In this document: positions 45,941-58,422 of the stretch, in pieces
Layout of the letters: every line of letters starts with the position of its first letter
How positions within the stretch are numbered: position 1 is the stretch's first letter
Assembly: GCF_019112545.1 (NCBI RefSeq)
Contig: NW_025064881.1
Location: forward strand, 1,028,591 to 1,092,590
DNA length: 64,000 bases
Source of the DNA: Guyanagaster necrorhizus
Taxonomy: Eukaryota > Basidiomycota > Agaricomycetes > Agaricales > Physalacriaceae
Reading direction: 5' to 3'
Translations under genes and position numbers: made by a program
Notes under the pieces: model-generated
Told to the model about the DNA's origin: nothing
Databases searched by the model: none
Seen by the model: the letters and a program-made list of their open reading frames with translations, nothing else

Positions 45941-47271
45941 CTATCAACTCAAACTAATTAGAGCTAATATTCCTACATTATGCTGTTGATCCAATCCTTA
46001 GCAACTCAGCTATCATGATTCCAATCACAGCCAGCTACTTGGTCTGGTAGTTTCTGAAACTCATAGACCAGCAAAAGAAGCCAGCTACTCAGTGGGCAAC
46101 TGCCATCCAACAAAGCTGAAGGAAGTGGAAAGGAGCCAGTAAAGGATGACTTCAAAGCCATCAAACTTGGATTCACAGTCTGGAATAGAGTGATAGTACA
46201 AAAAGAGGTAGCTCCTATGAAAAGTCCCATCACTGATAATGGATCTCTCTATTCACTCTCTAGTCTGCCAACTGAGTGGCAGCATCTGCTCTTTGATCAG
46301 TGGCTCAACCTTATGAGTGTATTATCAGAGAATGCTGCTATCCTCTAGTGTAAACCTGATCTACTCTGAAAGCCTCATCTGTTCAAAGACACATCTGATG
46401 ACATTGATCAATTTCTAATAGACTGCAAATAATACTTCAAAGTCTATATCACTTATCTAGGAACTAACATGAACAAGATCACATTTGCCTCTTCCTATCT
46501 AGAAGACAAGATGAAGATATAATAGATACTTATTTCTCCAAACTTCTACTCTATGACCAGACAGCATTATCAACTGCCATCTTAGCCTATATTCAAACAA
46601 ATGCTCAATGATAAATTCATTGATCCAGCCATGCAAGAAGTCCACAAGGCAAAGATCAAGAAATTTAGGATAGATAACAAGGTGAGACTATAGAATATTT
46701 CAATGAGCTGGAATAGCTCACCAAACTTGCTAGAATATGGAATAACACTACTGATGATAGAAGAATGGTGGAAGCCCTCAAGCATGAGACTCTCTCATCT
46801 TATATCAAAATGATTTCTGACATCAGTAAATTTATTCTGAAAGAGTACAATAAATGAAAGAAACAAATCATTGAGATGTATAAAGAGATACAAAGGCAGA
46901 AGGCAGAACAGTCCAACATGCAGGAGTATCAGAAGCCAAGTCAGCTAACAACTTTGAACTCAAAGTCTGGCAATCAGACTGGCACTGCCAGAACAGGAAT
47001 CTCATCAACTATTATGTCTTTCTATGGAACACAAAAGACAAAGACAGAAACTATATACACTGGGAGTGGCAAACCAATGGACATCAACCAGTTGAAGAAA
47101 GAAGAGAAGTGCTTCAACTGTGGCTAGAAGGACCACATGTTATGAGATTGCCTAAAGAAGAAGAGGATGCATGAAGATATCCAGGTGCAAATTGCTGAGT
47201 TACAGAAGGAAGCTAAGAAGCTCAGCATGAAAACAAAGATTGAAGAAGTAAAAGACAGAGCCAACCAGTGA
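45941..47271 (+). pseudogene. gag: Element I gag, 3' part
   Basis: Continuation of the I gag after G. The capsid-like domain covers about 46.2-46.85 kb (MNKITFASSYLEDK, then EYFNELE). A linker follows and then a knuckle near 47107-47150 reading CFNCG*KDHML*DC, interrupted by TAG and TGA but with all four ligands kept. It ends CAG-TGA at 47269-47271, overlapped by pol. Collinearity across 38241/45946 confirms that G is an insertion. Confidence 0.82.
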
Positions 47272-50200
47272 GTGATTCCACTGGGTCAGCTAGACAGAAT
47301 AGTGTGTCACCAGTAGCTATGGGATAAACTAGTAGTACTTTTGTAGATACTCCTATATCTAAATTATCTGTGCATTCAAATATACCTGACTTGTCCACTG
47401 CTATGCACACTTGATATGAATCACCAATCAATAAGACTCAACTGCCTATGGGCTAAACAAAGGGAGAGACTCCCATTAGGTGGCTCAAATTGTTTGACAC
47501 TGAATGAATCTGGAGGGCTATCAAAGAAGCAAAGACAGAAGAAGAAGGCAAGACAGTACTCAAGAATTGAGTACATAAAACCAGAGCAAAAGAAGTGATA
47601 GATAAAATGATGGAAGGAATGCAATAAGCCAAGTAGTGTTAAGCCCTGAAATGGCTTGATAAGCTTCAAGGGCTCTAAAAGTACATCCAGAGGATAAAGA
47701 CATCAGAATAAAACTTAACCACTAAGGCTCAGATCAAGATTCTTACCAATCAATCAATCTATGCTATCACAGCACTAATCAACAGTAGCTGCATCAGCAG
47801 CTTAATAAACTGTGCTTTTGTTGATAAGTATAATCTTTCAACTCAAGCCATGGCAGCTCTCATTTCTGTATATAACACAGATAGAATAAAGAACCAAGCT
47901 GATTCAATTACTGAGTTTATTGAGTTATAACTCACTATCAGCAATCACTCAGAATGTATTGACTTAATCATCACTGATCTAGAAACAAAAGAAGTGTTCC
48001 TCAGTTATGACTGGCTGATCAGATACAACCTCCTTGTCAACTGAAAAACTAGATGAATCACCTTTACATGATGCAAGTGCTAAAAAATCCTCTTTGAATT
48101 ACCTGATGAGGATCTGAAAGGAGATGAAAGACAGAAAAATGATTCTTGCTGTGGATTTCTAGCAGACTCTGCATATTCAAGCCATACATCATGCCAACAA
48201 TTTGGCAGCCAAGGCTCATGCTAAGAAGGAGAGATCATTTGAGAAAATAGTTCCTGAATGGGCATGAGACTATCACAACCTGTTTGACAAAAAAAGTTTT
48301 GATGAATCTTCAGAACTCAAGCTATAGGATCATGTGATCAAACTCATTTCCAATACTAATACTAATCTTGACTGCAAGATCTACCCACTAGGTAATTATG
48401 AACAACAGAAACTTGATAAGTTCCTGGATGAGAATTTTTTTAGCAGGTGAATCCAACCTTCAAAATCACCAATAGCATCACCCTTCTTCTTCATCAAAAA
48501 GAAGAATGGAAAACTCTGATGCATATAGAATTACCAAAAGCTAAATGAGATGATGATTAAAAATTGTTATCCACTTTTGCTAATCTCAGAATTGATAGAT
48601 AAGCTATGAGGAGTGAGATACTACATGAAACTTGATATCTGGTCAGAATACAATAATATGTGAATCAAGAAGGGAGACAAGTGGAAAGCAGCCTTCAGGA
48701 CAAACTACAGGCTTTTTAAGTCTACAGTAATGTTTTTTGGGCTTACCAACTCTCTGGCAACATTTCAATAGATGATAAACAATATATTTAAAGATCTCAT
48801 TATCACTAGGAAGATCACAATCTATCTAGACAACATTTTAATCATGTCTAAAGACTGAGTGGAATATTAACAGCTCATATGATAGGTTCTCGAGCTGATG
48901 AGAAAGCACAAGCTCTTTCTCAAGACAGAAAAGTGTGAGTTTGAAGTATTGGAAATGAAGTACTTAGAGATGATAATCAGCAAAGAAAGTAATCATATAG
49001 ATCTAATCAAAGTGGCAGAGATCATAGAGTGGCTAATACTGACCAAGAAAAAAGAGTTACAATCCTTTCTTGAGTTTATAGACTTCTACTGCCAGTTTAT
49101 CTGGGACTACAGCAAGATAGTCTAACCTATGATGCAGTTGACTGGAAATGCCTCATGAAGCTGGAGACATTCACAGAAAACTGCATTCAATGACTTAAAG
49201 CACCAACTCACAAAGAATATCATCCTTGCTATTCTAATCCAAGAAGAGAAATTCCATGTCAAAGCTGATTCAAGTGAAGAGATGATCAGAGCCATTCTAT
49301 CATAAAAATAAGACAGAAAATAGTGACCAATAGCTTTTCTCTCCAAAGCTCTGACCATTACTAAGCAGAACTATGAAATATACAACAAGAAACTACTCAC
49401 AATAATGCTTGCCTTAAAAGAATGGTGGTATTATCTGATTGAGATGGCACAAACCTTTGAGATCTAGACTGATTATCAGAACCTCTGATATTTTCATGCT
49501 CTTCAGAAACTTAACCATCAACAAGCTCACTGAGTCACCAAGCTCTCCCAGTATGAGTATACACTGCACCACAAAGCTGGAATGGCCAACAAAAAGACTG
49601 ACCTCCTCAGCTGATGAGCTGACCATGACTAAGAAGACAATGATAATGAGAGAGTGATATTACTGAAGCCCAAACATTTTCAGGCCATGATAATGCTGAC
49701 AGAGAAGGAAATATATGAGAAGATCAAGAGTGTGATATGAGACAATAGTAAATGAGACCAATAAGTGGCTCCATCTCTCAACTACAAGTGAGAGATGACA
49801 AAGGAGAGGAGATTGATCTGTTATAATGGACAGATCTATATCTCTTGAGACCAACAACTTTATGAGAAAATTATTGCCACATGTCATGATCATGCAACAG
49901 CAGAACATTCAGGCATCACTAAAATCAAGAAGCTAGTGCTCTGGGAGTACTGATGGCCAAAGATGGGGCAAGACATTGAATAATATGTGAAGGAGTGCAA
50001 AATCTGTCAATGAAGCAAGTCTTCAACACAACTATGAGCAGCACCACTCCACCCAAATGAGATCCCTCAATCACTCTAGACTCATATCTTGATGGATGAT
50101 TATTGGCTTATTGGAGTACTATGGCTATAATACAATCCTCATCATCATTGACCAGTTCTTGAAGACAATCATTCTAGATGCATGTTCAACAGAGTTAACA

Positions 50201-51151
50201 TCAGAAGGGTGGACTAAAATACTTCATGATGAAGTATATGCCAAGTATAGCATGCCACAAATCATAATTTCAGATTAGAGAGTATAATTCATCTTGAAGT
50301 TTCTTAATAATCTGTATTGGCTACTCAATATGTGACAAAACACATCTACCACTTATCACTTACAGACAGACAGTCAAACAGAGAGAGTCAACCAAGAGAT
50401 TGAGAACTATCTCTGCCTATTCATAAACTACCACTAAGATGACTGGGTAGAATGGCTAGCCCTTACAGCCTTCCAGCACAATAATCATGTCCACTCCACC
50501 ACTGGCAAAACCCTCTTCTTTATCAATCATAGGCATCATCCCAATGTCACCTATATAGAATATGTCCATACTTCAATCTCTGTCTCAACTGAATTTGCAT
50601 CCACTATGTCTAAAATTCACAATAAAACCTGGGCCACCCTCAAAAAGACAGCTGATTCAATAAAAAAATAGTATGATAAATATCATATCTCAGCCTACAT
50701 ATATAATGTTAATGACAAAGTCTGGTTGGATATGACTAACCTCCACCTGCCACACTCAAAACAGAAGCTTGCTGACAAATAAACAGGACTCTTTCTTATT
50801 CTTGCCAAAATCAGTGCCTCTGCCTACAGACTCTGTCTCTCATCTATCTGGAAAATCTATGACATATTCAATGAGTCATTTCTCATGCTCTTTATCACAC
50901 CCTCATTCCTAAATCAAAAATGGCCTCCACCTCCCCCTTCTGACTTGATCAATGATAAAGAATATTATGAAATTGATCAAGTACTAAACTATTGACTCTG
51001 GAAAATCTGAGCCTGCAGCAAAAGAATGACAATGATAGTTGACTACTTGGTCAGTTGAAAGGGCTATGGTCCAGAATCTAACTAATGGGTAAATGAGAAA
51101 TGAATAAATGCCACTGACATGATACACAACTACAAATTATCTCTAAATTAA
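47268..51151 (+). pseudogene. pol: Element I pol pseudogene
   Basis: Full-length Pol with stops and at least two frameshifts (3884 bp, not a multiple of three). Linker VSDSTGSARQN; protease ALINSSC near 47780 (DSG changed to NSS); reverse transcriptase 48.25-49.1 kb, with YLDN near 48822-48833; RNase H 49.2-49.45 kb (KADSSEE region); H2C2 finger 49.87-50.02 kb (HDHATAEHSGI, CKICQ); integrase 50.09-50.45 kb (TILIIIDQF, IIISD); GPF-like region 50.78 kb; chromodomain 50.95-51.15 kb (EYYEIDQVL, then YLVS*KGYG). Confidence 0.86.
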
Positions 51152-51168
51152 GCTATCAGGACAATAGT

Positions 51169-51184
51169 CTTAAAGAGGGGATAA
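51169..51184 (+). other. Element I polypurine tract
   Basis: CTTAAAGAGGGGATAA ends at the first base before the 3' LTR. Confidence 0.8.
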
Positions 51185-51646
51185 TATTACAATTTTTTCT
51201 ATTTTCTTTTGTATTAACTCCTATTTATGCTTAGTCAGAGTGTCTAGACTAGTGCTTAAGACCATAGGACTGGCTTAGTCATCACAACAAGTCCAGTTGG
51301 TCATTGTCTTTTGATATGACAGTATCACTCAGCAATACATAATAAGACTTTTATAGACAGTAATGACACTCAAGGACAAAGAGCACAATGACCATGAAGA
51401 ACACAATAAGTAGTAGTATTTATATCACTATAGACAAACTATATATAAGTAAGATAGCTCTCACTGGTATAACTCCAGCTTCAAGCTAAAGTTTATTCAC
51501 ACTACTTTATTCTTGAGCCACTTGTCTTTAGTCTTGAAAGTATATCAGTTAATAAAACACAACAAGTGAATTTAGGTATAACTATACAAATATGATATAG
51601 CATCTATTTATCATGTGTTTTAATCACATGCAACCTAGATCTAACA
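51185..51646 (+). repeat. Element I 3' LTR
   Basis: 462 bp, same length as its partner. It begins TATTACAATT where the 5' LTR has TGTTATGATT. Its primer segment reads AGCTTCAAGCTAA against AGCTTTGAGCTAA in the 5' LTR, reciprocal decay products of one CpG. Confidence 0.92.
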
Positions 51647-51858
51647 GTGGGGGTCTCTCTCTCTGTTTGGTCTATAGGCAGTTGAGTCTTATTGATTGGT
51701 GATTTATATGGAGTGTGTTTGATGGCAGAAGGTTGGGGCATATTCAAATGCACATATAGATTAGGTATAGTAGTACCTACAGAGATACTATTAGTCCATT
51801 CTGCAGCTATCAATAACATATTGTTCTGTTTCTTGGCTGACCTAGTGGAATCATTTAC
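51647..51858 (-). pseudogene. pol: Element A pol, N-terminal linker start
   Basis: The first about 70 codons of the A pol, from 51858 down to the I insertion. It begins GTA AAT GAT TCC ACT (canonical VSDST) and includes TNSISVGTTIPNLYVHLN. The gag stop here is TAA rather than TGA. Confidence 0.75.
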
Positions 51859-54043
51859 TGGTTGGCCCTATTCTTTATCTCTTCAATCTTCATTTTTATA
51901 CCAAGTTCTTCTGCTTTCTTCTATAGTTTGGCAATCTGTGCCTGGATGTCTTTGCATATCCTCTTCTTCTTTGGGCAATCCTTTGACATGTAGCCCTTTT
52001 GGCCACAGTTGAAACACTTTCTCTCCTTCTTTAACTGATCAATATCTATCAGCTTTCCACTTTCAGTATATATTATTTCTGTCCCTGTTTTTTGTGTCCT
52101 ATAAGAGAGTATAGTGGTTGATAAGATGCCTGTCTTAGTGGTCTCAGTTTGATTACTGGACTTTAAATTTAAAGTTGACAGCTGATTTGGCTTCTAGTAC
52201 TCCTGCAGATTGGATTGTTCTATCTTTTGTCATTGCTATTCCTTGTATATCTCAACAACCCTTTTCTTCTATGCATCATAGCTCTTTGGAATATTCATCC
52301 TAATATCTGATATCATTTTGATATAAGATGGTGGAGTGCCTTGTTTGAGTGTCTTGACTATCCTCCTGTCATTGTTAATATCATCCTGAATTCTGGTGAG
52401 CTTAGCAAGACATTCTAACTCATTGAAATACTCAGTGGCCAATTTGTCACCCATTTTATACTCTTTGATTTTTGATTTATATACCTCTTGTACTGCTGGA
52501 TCAATGAACTTGTCATTGAGCATTTGCTTGAATACTGGCCAGAACAGCAGTTGATGATGCTGTCTGGTGATTGAATAAAAGTTTAGAGAGATTAGAATTC
52601 ACCAGATTTTGGCTTTGTCCTCAAGATACAAGAAGACAAAGGTGATCTGATTCATATCAGTTCTAAGAAAGGCAGCATAGACTTCAAAGTACTGTTTACA
52701 GTCTATCAAAAAATAGTTGATGTCATTAGAAGCACTCTTGAATGGATGGAGTTTTCTTAGCAGGTCAGAGCAGTACTGGAGGATGGCAGCATTCTCAGAT
52801 AATATGCTCATTAAGTTGGGCCACTGATTGAAGGGGGGTCATCATCATTTGATTAGCAGCTCAAAGAATGAGTAGAGAGAGTTGTCATTTATGACAAGAC
52901 TTTCTATAGGCACTGCTTTCTTCCACATGATTACTCTATTTCACACAGTGAATTCTAGTCAGATGGCCTTAAGGTCATCCTTGATCAGTTTCTTTCTGCT
53001 GCCCTTGGCTTCTTCTGGTAGTAGTTGGTCACTAAGAAGTCAGCTGCCCTTGCTGTTCTAAGGATTTCAGAATCCAATTGGTCAGATATTCAACTGGAGT
53101 CAAGATCAAAAAAGCCAAGTTGCCAAGGTTCAGATTGATAGCATAGAGTGAGTATCAGCTGTTTTTTGTTCAGATAGTACTATATATACAGCTTGTTTCA
53201 AGGCCATAGACAGAGTCTACCACATTGGTTGGATGTCATATTTCAACTTGTACTTTGGCAGCTTGCTGAGATGATCCTCTGGATGCCTTCTGTTATAAAC
53301 ATCAATAGCATATTTAGTGGCAGAATATTGTAGAATATCCTGCCACTTATCATTGTCTGAATAAATATACTTCTGCTTTGTCTTTAAGGCTAACCACTGA
53401 GCATCCCTCCATAGAAAGGCTACTCCCTCTTTATACAGTTCTTCATACTCCTTTTCTCTGATTTATTGTATTTTTTTGGCCAGCACTTTATTGTCAGTGT
53501 CTTTCTCTCAGTATTTCTATTGTCCCCACTTAAGAGAGATGTCCTGAACTCTCTCCTCATCCTTATCTGCATCTTCCTCTTTCTTGCTGTCCTTGGTGAG
53601 ATAGTCATCATGTGAGTCATAGGTTGGAGAGTTCTGTGGCTGAAGAGTTGCTGGAAAACTGGTTGTTATCATTAATAGTAGTGCTGGGACTCAGTTGAGC
53701 AAAAGACTGCTCAACAGGTCCAGCTCTGATTTTAATGTTGCCTCTATAGCCACCTTGTATTCTGCACTCCTCCAATTCATAGTGACATCAGCAGAAGTTT
53801 CTGTAAAACTGGAGATTGAGAAAGAGAGCTGCAATTCTTTTTCTAAGGAATCTTCAAAGTCTTCAGTCAGAGATATGGGTATTGAGAGAGACTCAAAGCC
53901 TATAGGCATTGAGTACAGAGTTAGTGTGAGAGGGAATAGTATCAGTATCAGTGATGATAGATTGACTGAGTCCTCTTCTGGTAGAAGGATAAGCATACCA
54001 CTTAACTTCACTAGCAGTAACAGCTTCAGCTGATCCTGCTCAC
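51855..54043 (-). pseudogene. gag: Element A gag, 3' part
   Basis: Knuckle near 51975-52020 reading CFNCGQKGYMSKDC, with the zinc-binding His changed to Tyr. The capsid-like domain is open at 52523-52269 (ATEYFNELECLAKL) and 52811-52599 (MNQITFVFLYLEDKAKIW). The charged block is at 53.4-53.6 kb. The Ser/Thr-rich extension is at 54043-53691 (SISSFTETSADVTMNWRS). Element B is inserted at 54044 within the extension, and the gag continues at 62012. Confidence 0.8.
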
Positions 54044-54500
54044 TGTTAGAGCTAAGTGACATGTGACTAATATCACATGGTAAATAAGTGCTGTATTATA
54101 TTTATACAATCATGCTTGAGTCTAATCTGTGATGTGTATAGTTGTTATATCTCAAATTCTATGCAAGTAGACTCAATTAAGTGAGTATGATAAAGGATAG
54201 TTTGAGACTAGAGATATATAATGCTATCTACACTGCTTATATACCTCTAAGTCTGTGGCTAAATATACTGCTGCTAATTATGAGCATCTGTGCTATAGTG
54301 CTCATTGTCCTAGCAAGTCAATGTTATCTACAAAAGGCCTGTTGTGCTGTTGTCAGTGTCACTATGGGTTGAGAGACAATGGGTGATTGTGCTGACCAAG
54401 ATTGTCTCACAGTCCTAAGTGCTGATATAGATGCTCTGACTAAGCATAGATAGGGGTTAATACTACAAAAATAAGAAAAAAAGATGAAAAAATCATAACA
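54044..54500 (-). repeat. Element B 3' LTR
   Basis: 457 bp, TGTTAGAGCT...CATAACA, pairing with 61554-62011. Confidence 0.93.
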
Positions 54501-54516
54501 TTACCCTCTTCTTAAG
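54501..54516 (-). other. Element B polypurine tract
   Basis: The minus strand reads CTTAAGAAGAGGGTAA next to the 3' LTR. Confidence 0.8.
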
Positions 54517-54533
54517 ACTATTATTCCAATAGC

Positions 54534-57500
54534 TTAATTAAAAGATAATTTATAGTTGTGTATGGCATCATTGGCATTCATGTGATATTTATTGACCTAT
54601 TGGTTAGATTCTGAACTGTATTTCTTCCAACTGATGAGGTAATCAAAGGTTGTTGTCATACTACCACTATATGCATATATTTATCAGAACTTATGATTTA
54701 ACACTTGATCAACTTTATAATGTTCTTTATCATCAATCAAGTCAGATAGTGGTGGTGGTAGTTATTCTTGATTAGAAAAGGTAGAGGCAACAAATAGAGT
54801 CAGGAGTGTTTCATTAAATATGTTGTGGATTTGCCACATAGGTGGTAGCCAGAGTTTATAGGCTAAAGTGCTGACTTTTGCTGTGATTATGAAAGGGCCA
54901 ATGCATTTATCAGCAAGCTTTTATTTCAGATGTGAGAGATGAAAGTTCATTGTGTCAAGCTAGACTTTATCATTGACTTGATATGAATAAGCTAGTCATC
55001 AGTGTTTATCATACTGTGTCTTTATAGTGTCAGTGGCCTTTTGGAGTATGATTTCTGTTTTAAGATAGATCTTTGCCATGTCTGCTGCAAAGTTGGTTGA
55101 GGCTGGGGTGGTCATGTAGAATTGTGTGATCTTAGCTATGTTTAGGTGTTGACCATGATTGATGAAGAAAGGAGTTTTACTGATAGCAGAGTGGATACAG
55201 TTGTTGTGTTGAAAGGCTGTAAGTGCTAGCTATTCAGTCCAATCATCTTGTTGGTAATTGATAAACATCTGAAGATACTTCTTGATCTCCTGATTGATGT
55301 GTTCTGTCTGGCTATCTGTCTGTGGGTGATAGGCTGTTGAGATATTACTGCAGATATTGAGTAGATAATATAGGTTGTCTATGAACTTTGAGATGAACTG
55401 TGGCCTGCAATCTGAGATGACAACTTGTGGTATGCTATATTTAGCATAGACTTCATCCTGAAGCAGTTTTGCCCACCCTTCTGAGGACAGCTCCATTGAA
55501 CACATGATTAGGATAATTGCTTTTGAAAAGTGATTGATAATGATAATGATAGCATTATAGCCATTGCAATCTGAAAGTCTCATGACTATATTGACCAAAA
55601 TGTGTGTTTATAGCTACATCAGAGTCTTGTTTAGATGCAATGACATAGTGTGGGCTCTGGTTGAGGACTTGGCTCTTTGACATATCTTGCACCCCCTGAC
55701 ATACTCTTCAATGTCTCTTGCTATCTTCAGCCACCAGTACTTCTTTAGTACCAACTCTTTTATTTTGGCAATTCTCAAGTGTCTGGCTATCACATGGTCA
55801 TGGATCATTGCTATGATCTCTCCTTGTAGCAGTTAATCCCATAGAATATAGAGTCACCTATTATAGAAGAGGAGATCATGATCTCAGAAAATACTATGCT
55901 TATAGTTCAGGGACATTGTGATCTCTTGATCCCACAAATTGGGTTAATGCATAACACTATGAATCTTGTCATGTATCTCCTCCTCTGTTGGCATTACTAT
56001 TGCTCAAAAGTGCTCTGGCTTGAGTAATATTACTCCTTTGTTGTCTTTCTCTCTATGATCATGATTGGCCCTTCAACTGAGCAGGTCAGCCTTTCTGTTT
56101 GTCACATCAGCTTTATGGTGAAGTGTGTACTGATACTCAGATAATTCTGTCATCTATCAGACTTGTTGGTGGTTGAGTTTCTGAGGAAGTCTGAAGTACT
56201 AGAGGTTTTAATAGTCAGTCCATACTTCAAAGACTTGGGTGGCCCTGATGAGATAGTGTTGCCATTCTGCCAGCATGAGCATGATGGCTAGAAGCTCCTT
56301 GTCATAGATCTCATAATTCCTCTCTGTCATTGTTAGTGCTTTGAAGAGAAATGCAATGGGCCTCTATTTCCTATTCTGCTCTTGTGATAATACTGCTCTT
56401 ATTACTCTTTCACTAAAATCTGCCTCAACTCAGAATTTCTCATCCTGGCTGGAGATTGCCAAAACTACATCCTCTGCTAATTGTCACTTGAGCTCATTGA
56501 ATGCTGACTGTTGAGATAGTCTCTAGATCCAAGGTGCATTTTCCATAAGCTAGGTCATGGATCATATGATCTTGCTGTAATCTTGTATAAACCAGCAGTA
56601 GAAGTTTGTGAAACTGAGAAAGGATTGTAATTTCTTCTTTTTAGTCAGTTTTGGCCACTCTGTTACTCTAGCCACCTTGATCAGATCCATCCAAATACTT
56701 CTTTCACTGATAATAACTCTCAGGTACTTTGTCTCTAACATCTTGAACTCATATTTCTCAGCTTTAAGGAATAACTTATTCTTTTTCATCAGCTCAAGTA
56801 CTTGACATATGGGTCATTGATGTTTCTCTCTATTCTTCAACATGATGAGGATATCATCCAGATAAATCATTACCTTTCTGGTAGTGATGAGATCCTTAAA
56901 GATGTTGTTTATCATCCATTGGAAGGTAGTCAGAGAGTTGGTCAAGCTAAAGAATATGACTGTTAGCTCAAATAGCCTTCTGTTAGTTCTGAATGCCACC
57001 TTTCATTTATCCTCTTCTTTGATTCATATATTATTGTACCTCCATCAGATATCAAGCTTGATATAGAATCAGGCACTATGGAGCTTATCCATTAACTCTA
57101 ATATAAAGGGAAGTGAGTATCAGTTCTTGATGGTCATCTCATTGAGACACCAATAATTCTGTATCAGTCAGAGTTTACCATCCTTCTTTTTGATAAAGAA
57201 GAATGGTGATGCCATTAGAGACTTTGATAGTCAGATCCACCTACTGAAAAGATTTTCTTTTAGGAACTTATCAAGTTCCTGTTGTTCATGATGCCTCAAG
57301 GGGTACATCTTGCAGTTCAGATTGGCATTAGCATTTGGCACTAGTTCAATCATGTGATCTCAGGATTTGGATATGGGAAGTTTGTCAAAACTCTCTTTAG
57401 TGAAGAGATCATGGTAATCCCAGGCCTATCTAGAGACCATCTGTTCAAATGTCCTCTCTTTTCTTTTTTTATTTGCTTTGGCAGCTAAGTTATTAGTATG

Positions 57501-58422
57501 ATAAACTGCTCATATCTGCAAAGCCTCTTCAAAATCCACTGCAAGGATAGTTTTCCTGTCCTCTATCTCTTTATCCTATCAGTCCTCAGAGTCTGTATCA
57601 GAGAGTGTGAATAGAACCTTCCAACAGTGACATTGAGCAAAGGTGATTCACTCTGTCTTCCAATTGATTAATGGATTATGTCAGATAAGTCAATCATATC
57701 TGAGGAATAACTTCTTGGTGCCTAGCTCCATGACTGTGAGATTAATTCATTCCAAGTGATGTCTGATCATCAGTTGAAGTTCCATGAATTCTGTGATAGA
57801 TCCAGCCTGATTCTTGGTGCTACCAGCATTATAGACAGAAATAGGAGCCACAGTGGCTTTAGTTGAGAGGTGGTGCCTGTCAATGAAGGCTTGATTGATA
57901 GAGCTCTTTATACAGCCACTGTCAATTAGGGTCATAACAGCAAAGTTTTCCTGGTTGGTGAGAGTTTAGATATGTGCCTTGATCACAAGATCCCATCCAT
58001 ATGTCTTCTACTATCAGATGAACTTCTTTGGACTCTGAAGCTCATCTAACCACTCCAGGGCTGTCTCTCTTTCTGTTTTCCACAGTCCCTCTACTAATTC
58101 ACAGTCCACTTTGCTGGTGTGGATCTAATGAATCCAGTTTTTGAGTGCCACTATTGCTTCCTTCTTCTTCTCTTTCTTTATGGCTTGCTAAGTCCATTCA
58201 GTGTTGAAGAGCTTGAGCCATTCAGAGAGGATCTCTCTCTGTTCAGCCTTTGAGCAATTGAGTCCTTTTTGGCAATTCTTTAGATGGTTGTGTAGCAAAG
58301 ATAACATTGGGTATATTTGAATGTGCATAAATATTTCTATCTACAGAGAGCATATGAGTCTGTCCTGCAGCTACTGGCAACACACTATGAAGTTCTTTAG
58401 CTGACCAAGTGGAATTGCTCAC
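54534..58422 (-). pseudogene. pol: Element B pol pseudogene
   Basis: Pol with one frameshift in the N-terminal linker (between about 58.4 and 57.94 kb) and a single frame from there to the stop. Protease has an intact LIDSGCIKSSIN (57935-57900). Reverse transcriptase is about 57.45-56.56 kb, with an intact YLDD near 56860. RNase H is about 56.45-56.2 kb. The H2C2 finger at 55808-55650 has HDHVIARHLRI and GCKICQ. Integrase at 55598-55230 has its first Asp changed (MVNIVMRL), and VISDCRPQF and QTDSQTE kept. The chromodomain is 54.75-54.54 kb, decayed. Together with G it is one of only two copies with unaltered YLDD. Confidence 0.87.

Larger units (their letters stand above)
35791..51646 (+). 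mobile_element. Element I: Ty3/gypsy chromovirus, interrupted by element G
   Basis: Plus-strand element with 462-bp LTRs at 35791-36252 and 51185-51646 and target duplication GTGAG (35786-35790) / GTGGG (51647-51651). It sits in the pol linker of element A. Its gag is split by element G at 38242; without G it is about 8.15 kb, the usual size here. Confidence 0.93.

Noticed and set aside
47260..47280. A 5' splice site GTGAGT at the gag stop, with pol reached by splicing
   Set aside because: The -1 frame stays open and conserved right through this site in all families, so an intron starting here would remove conserved pol sequence. In G the site is GTGAAC and in C and H GTGAGC.
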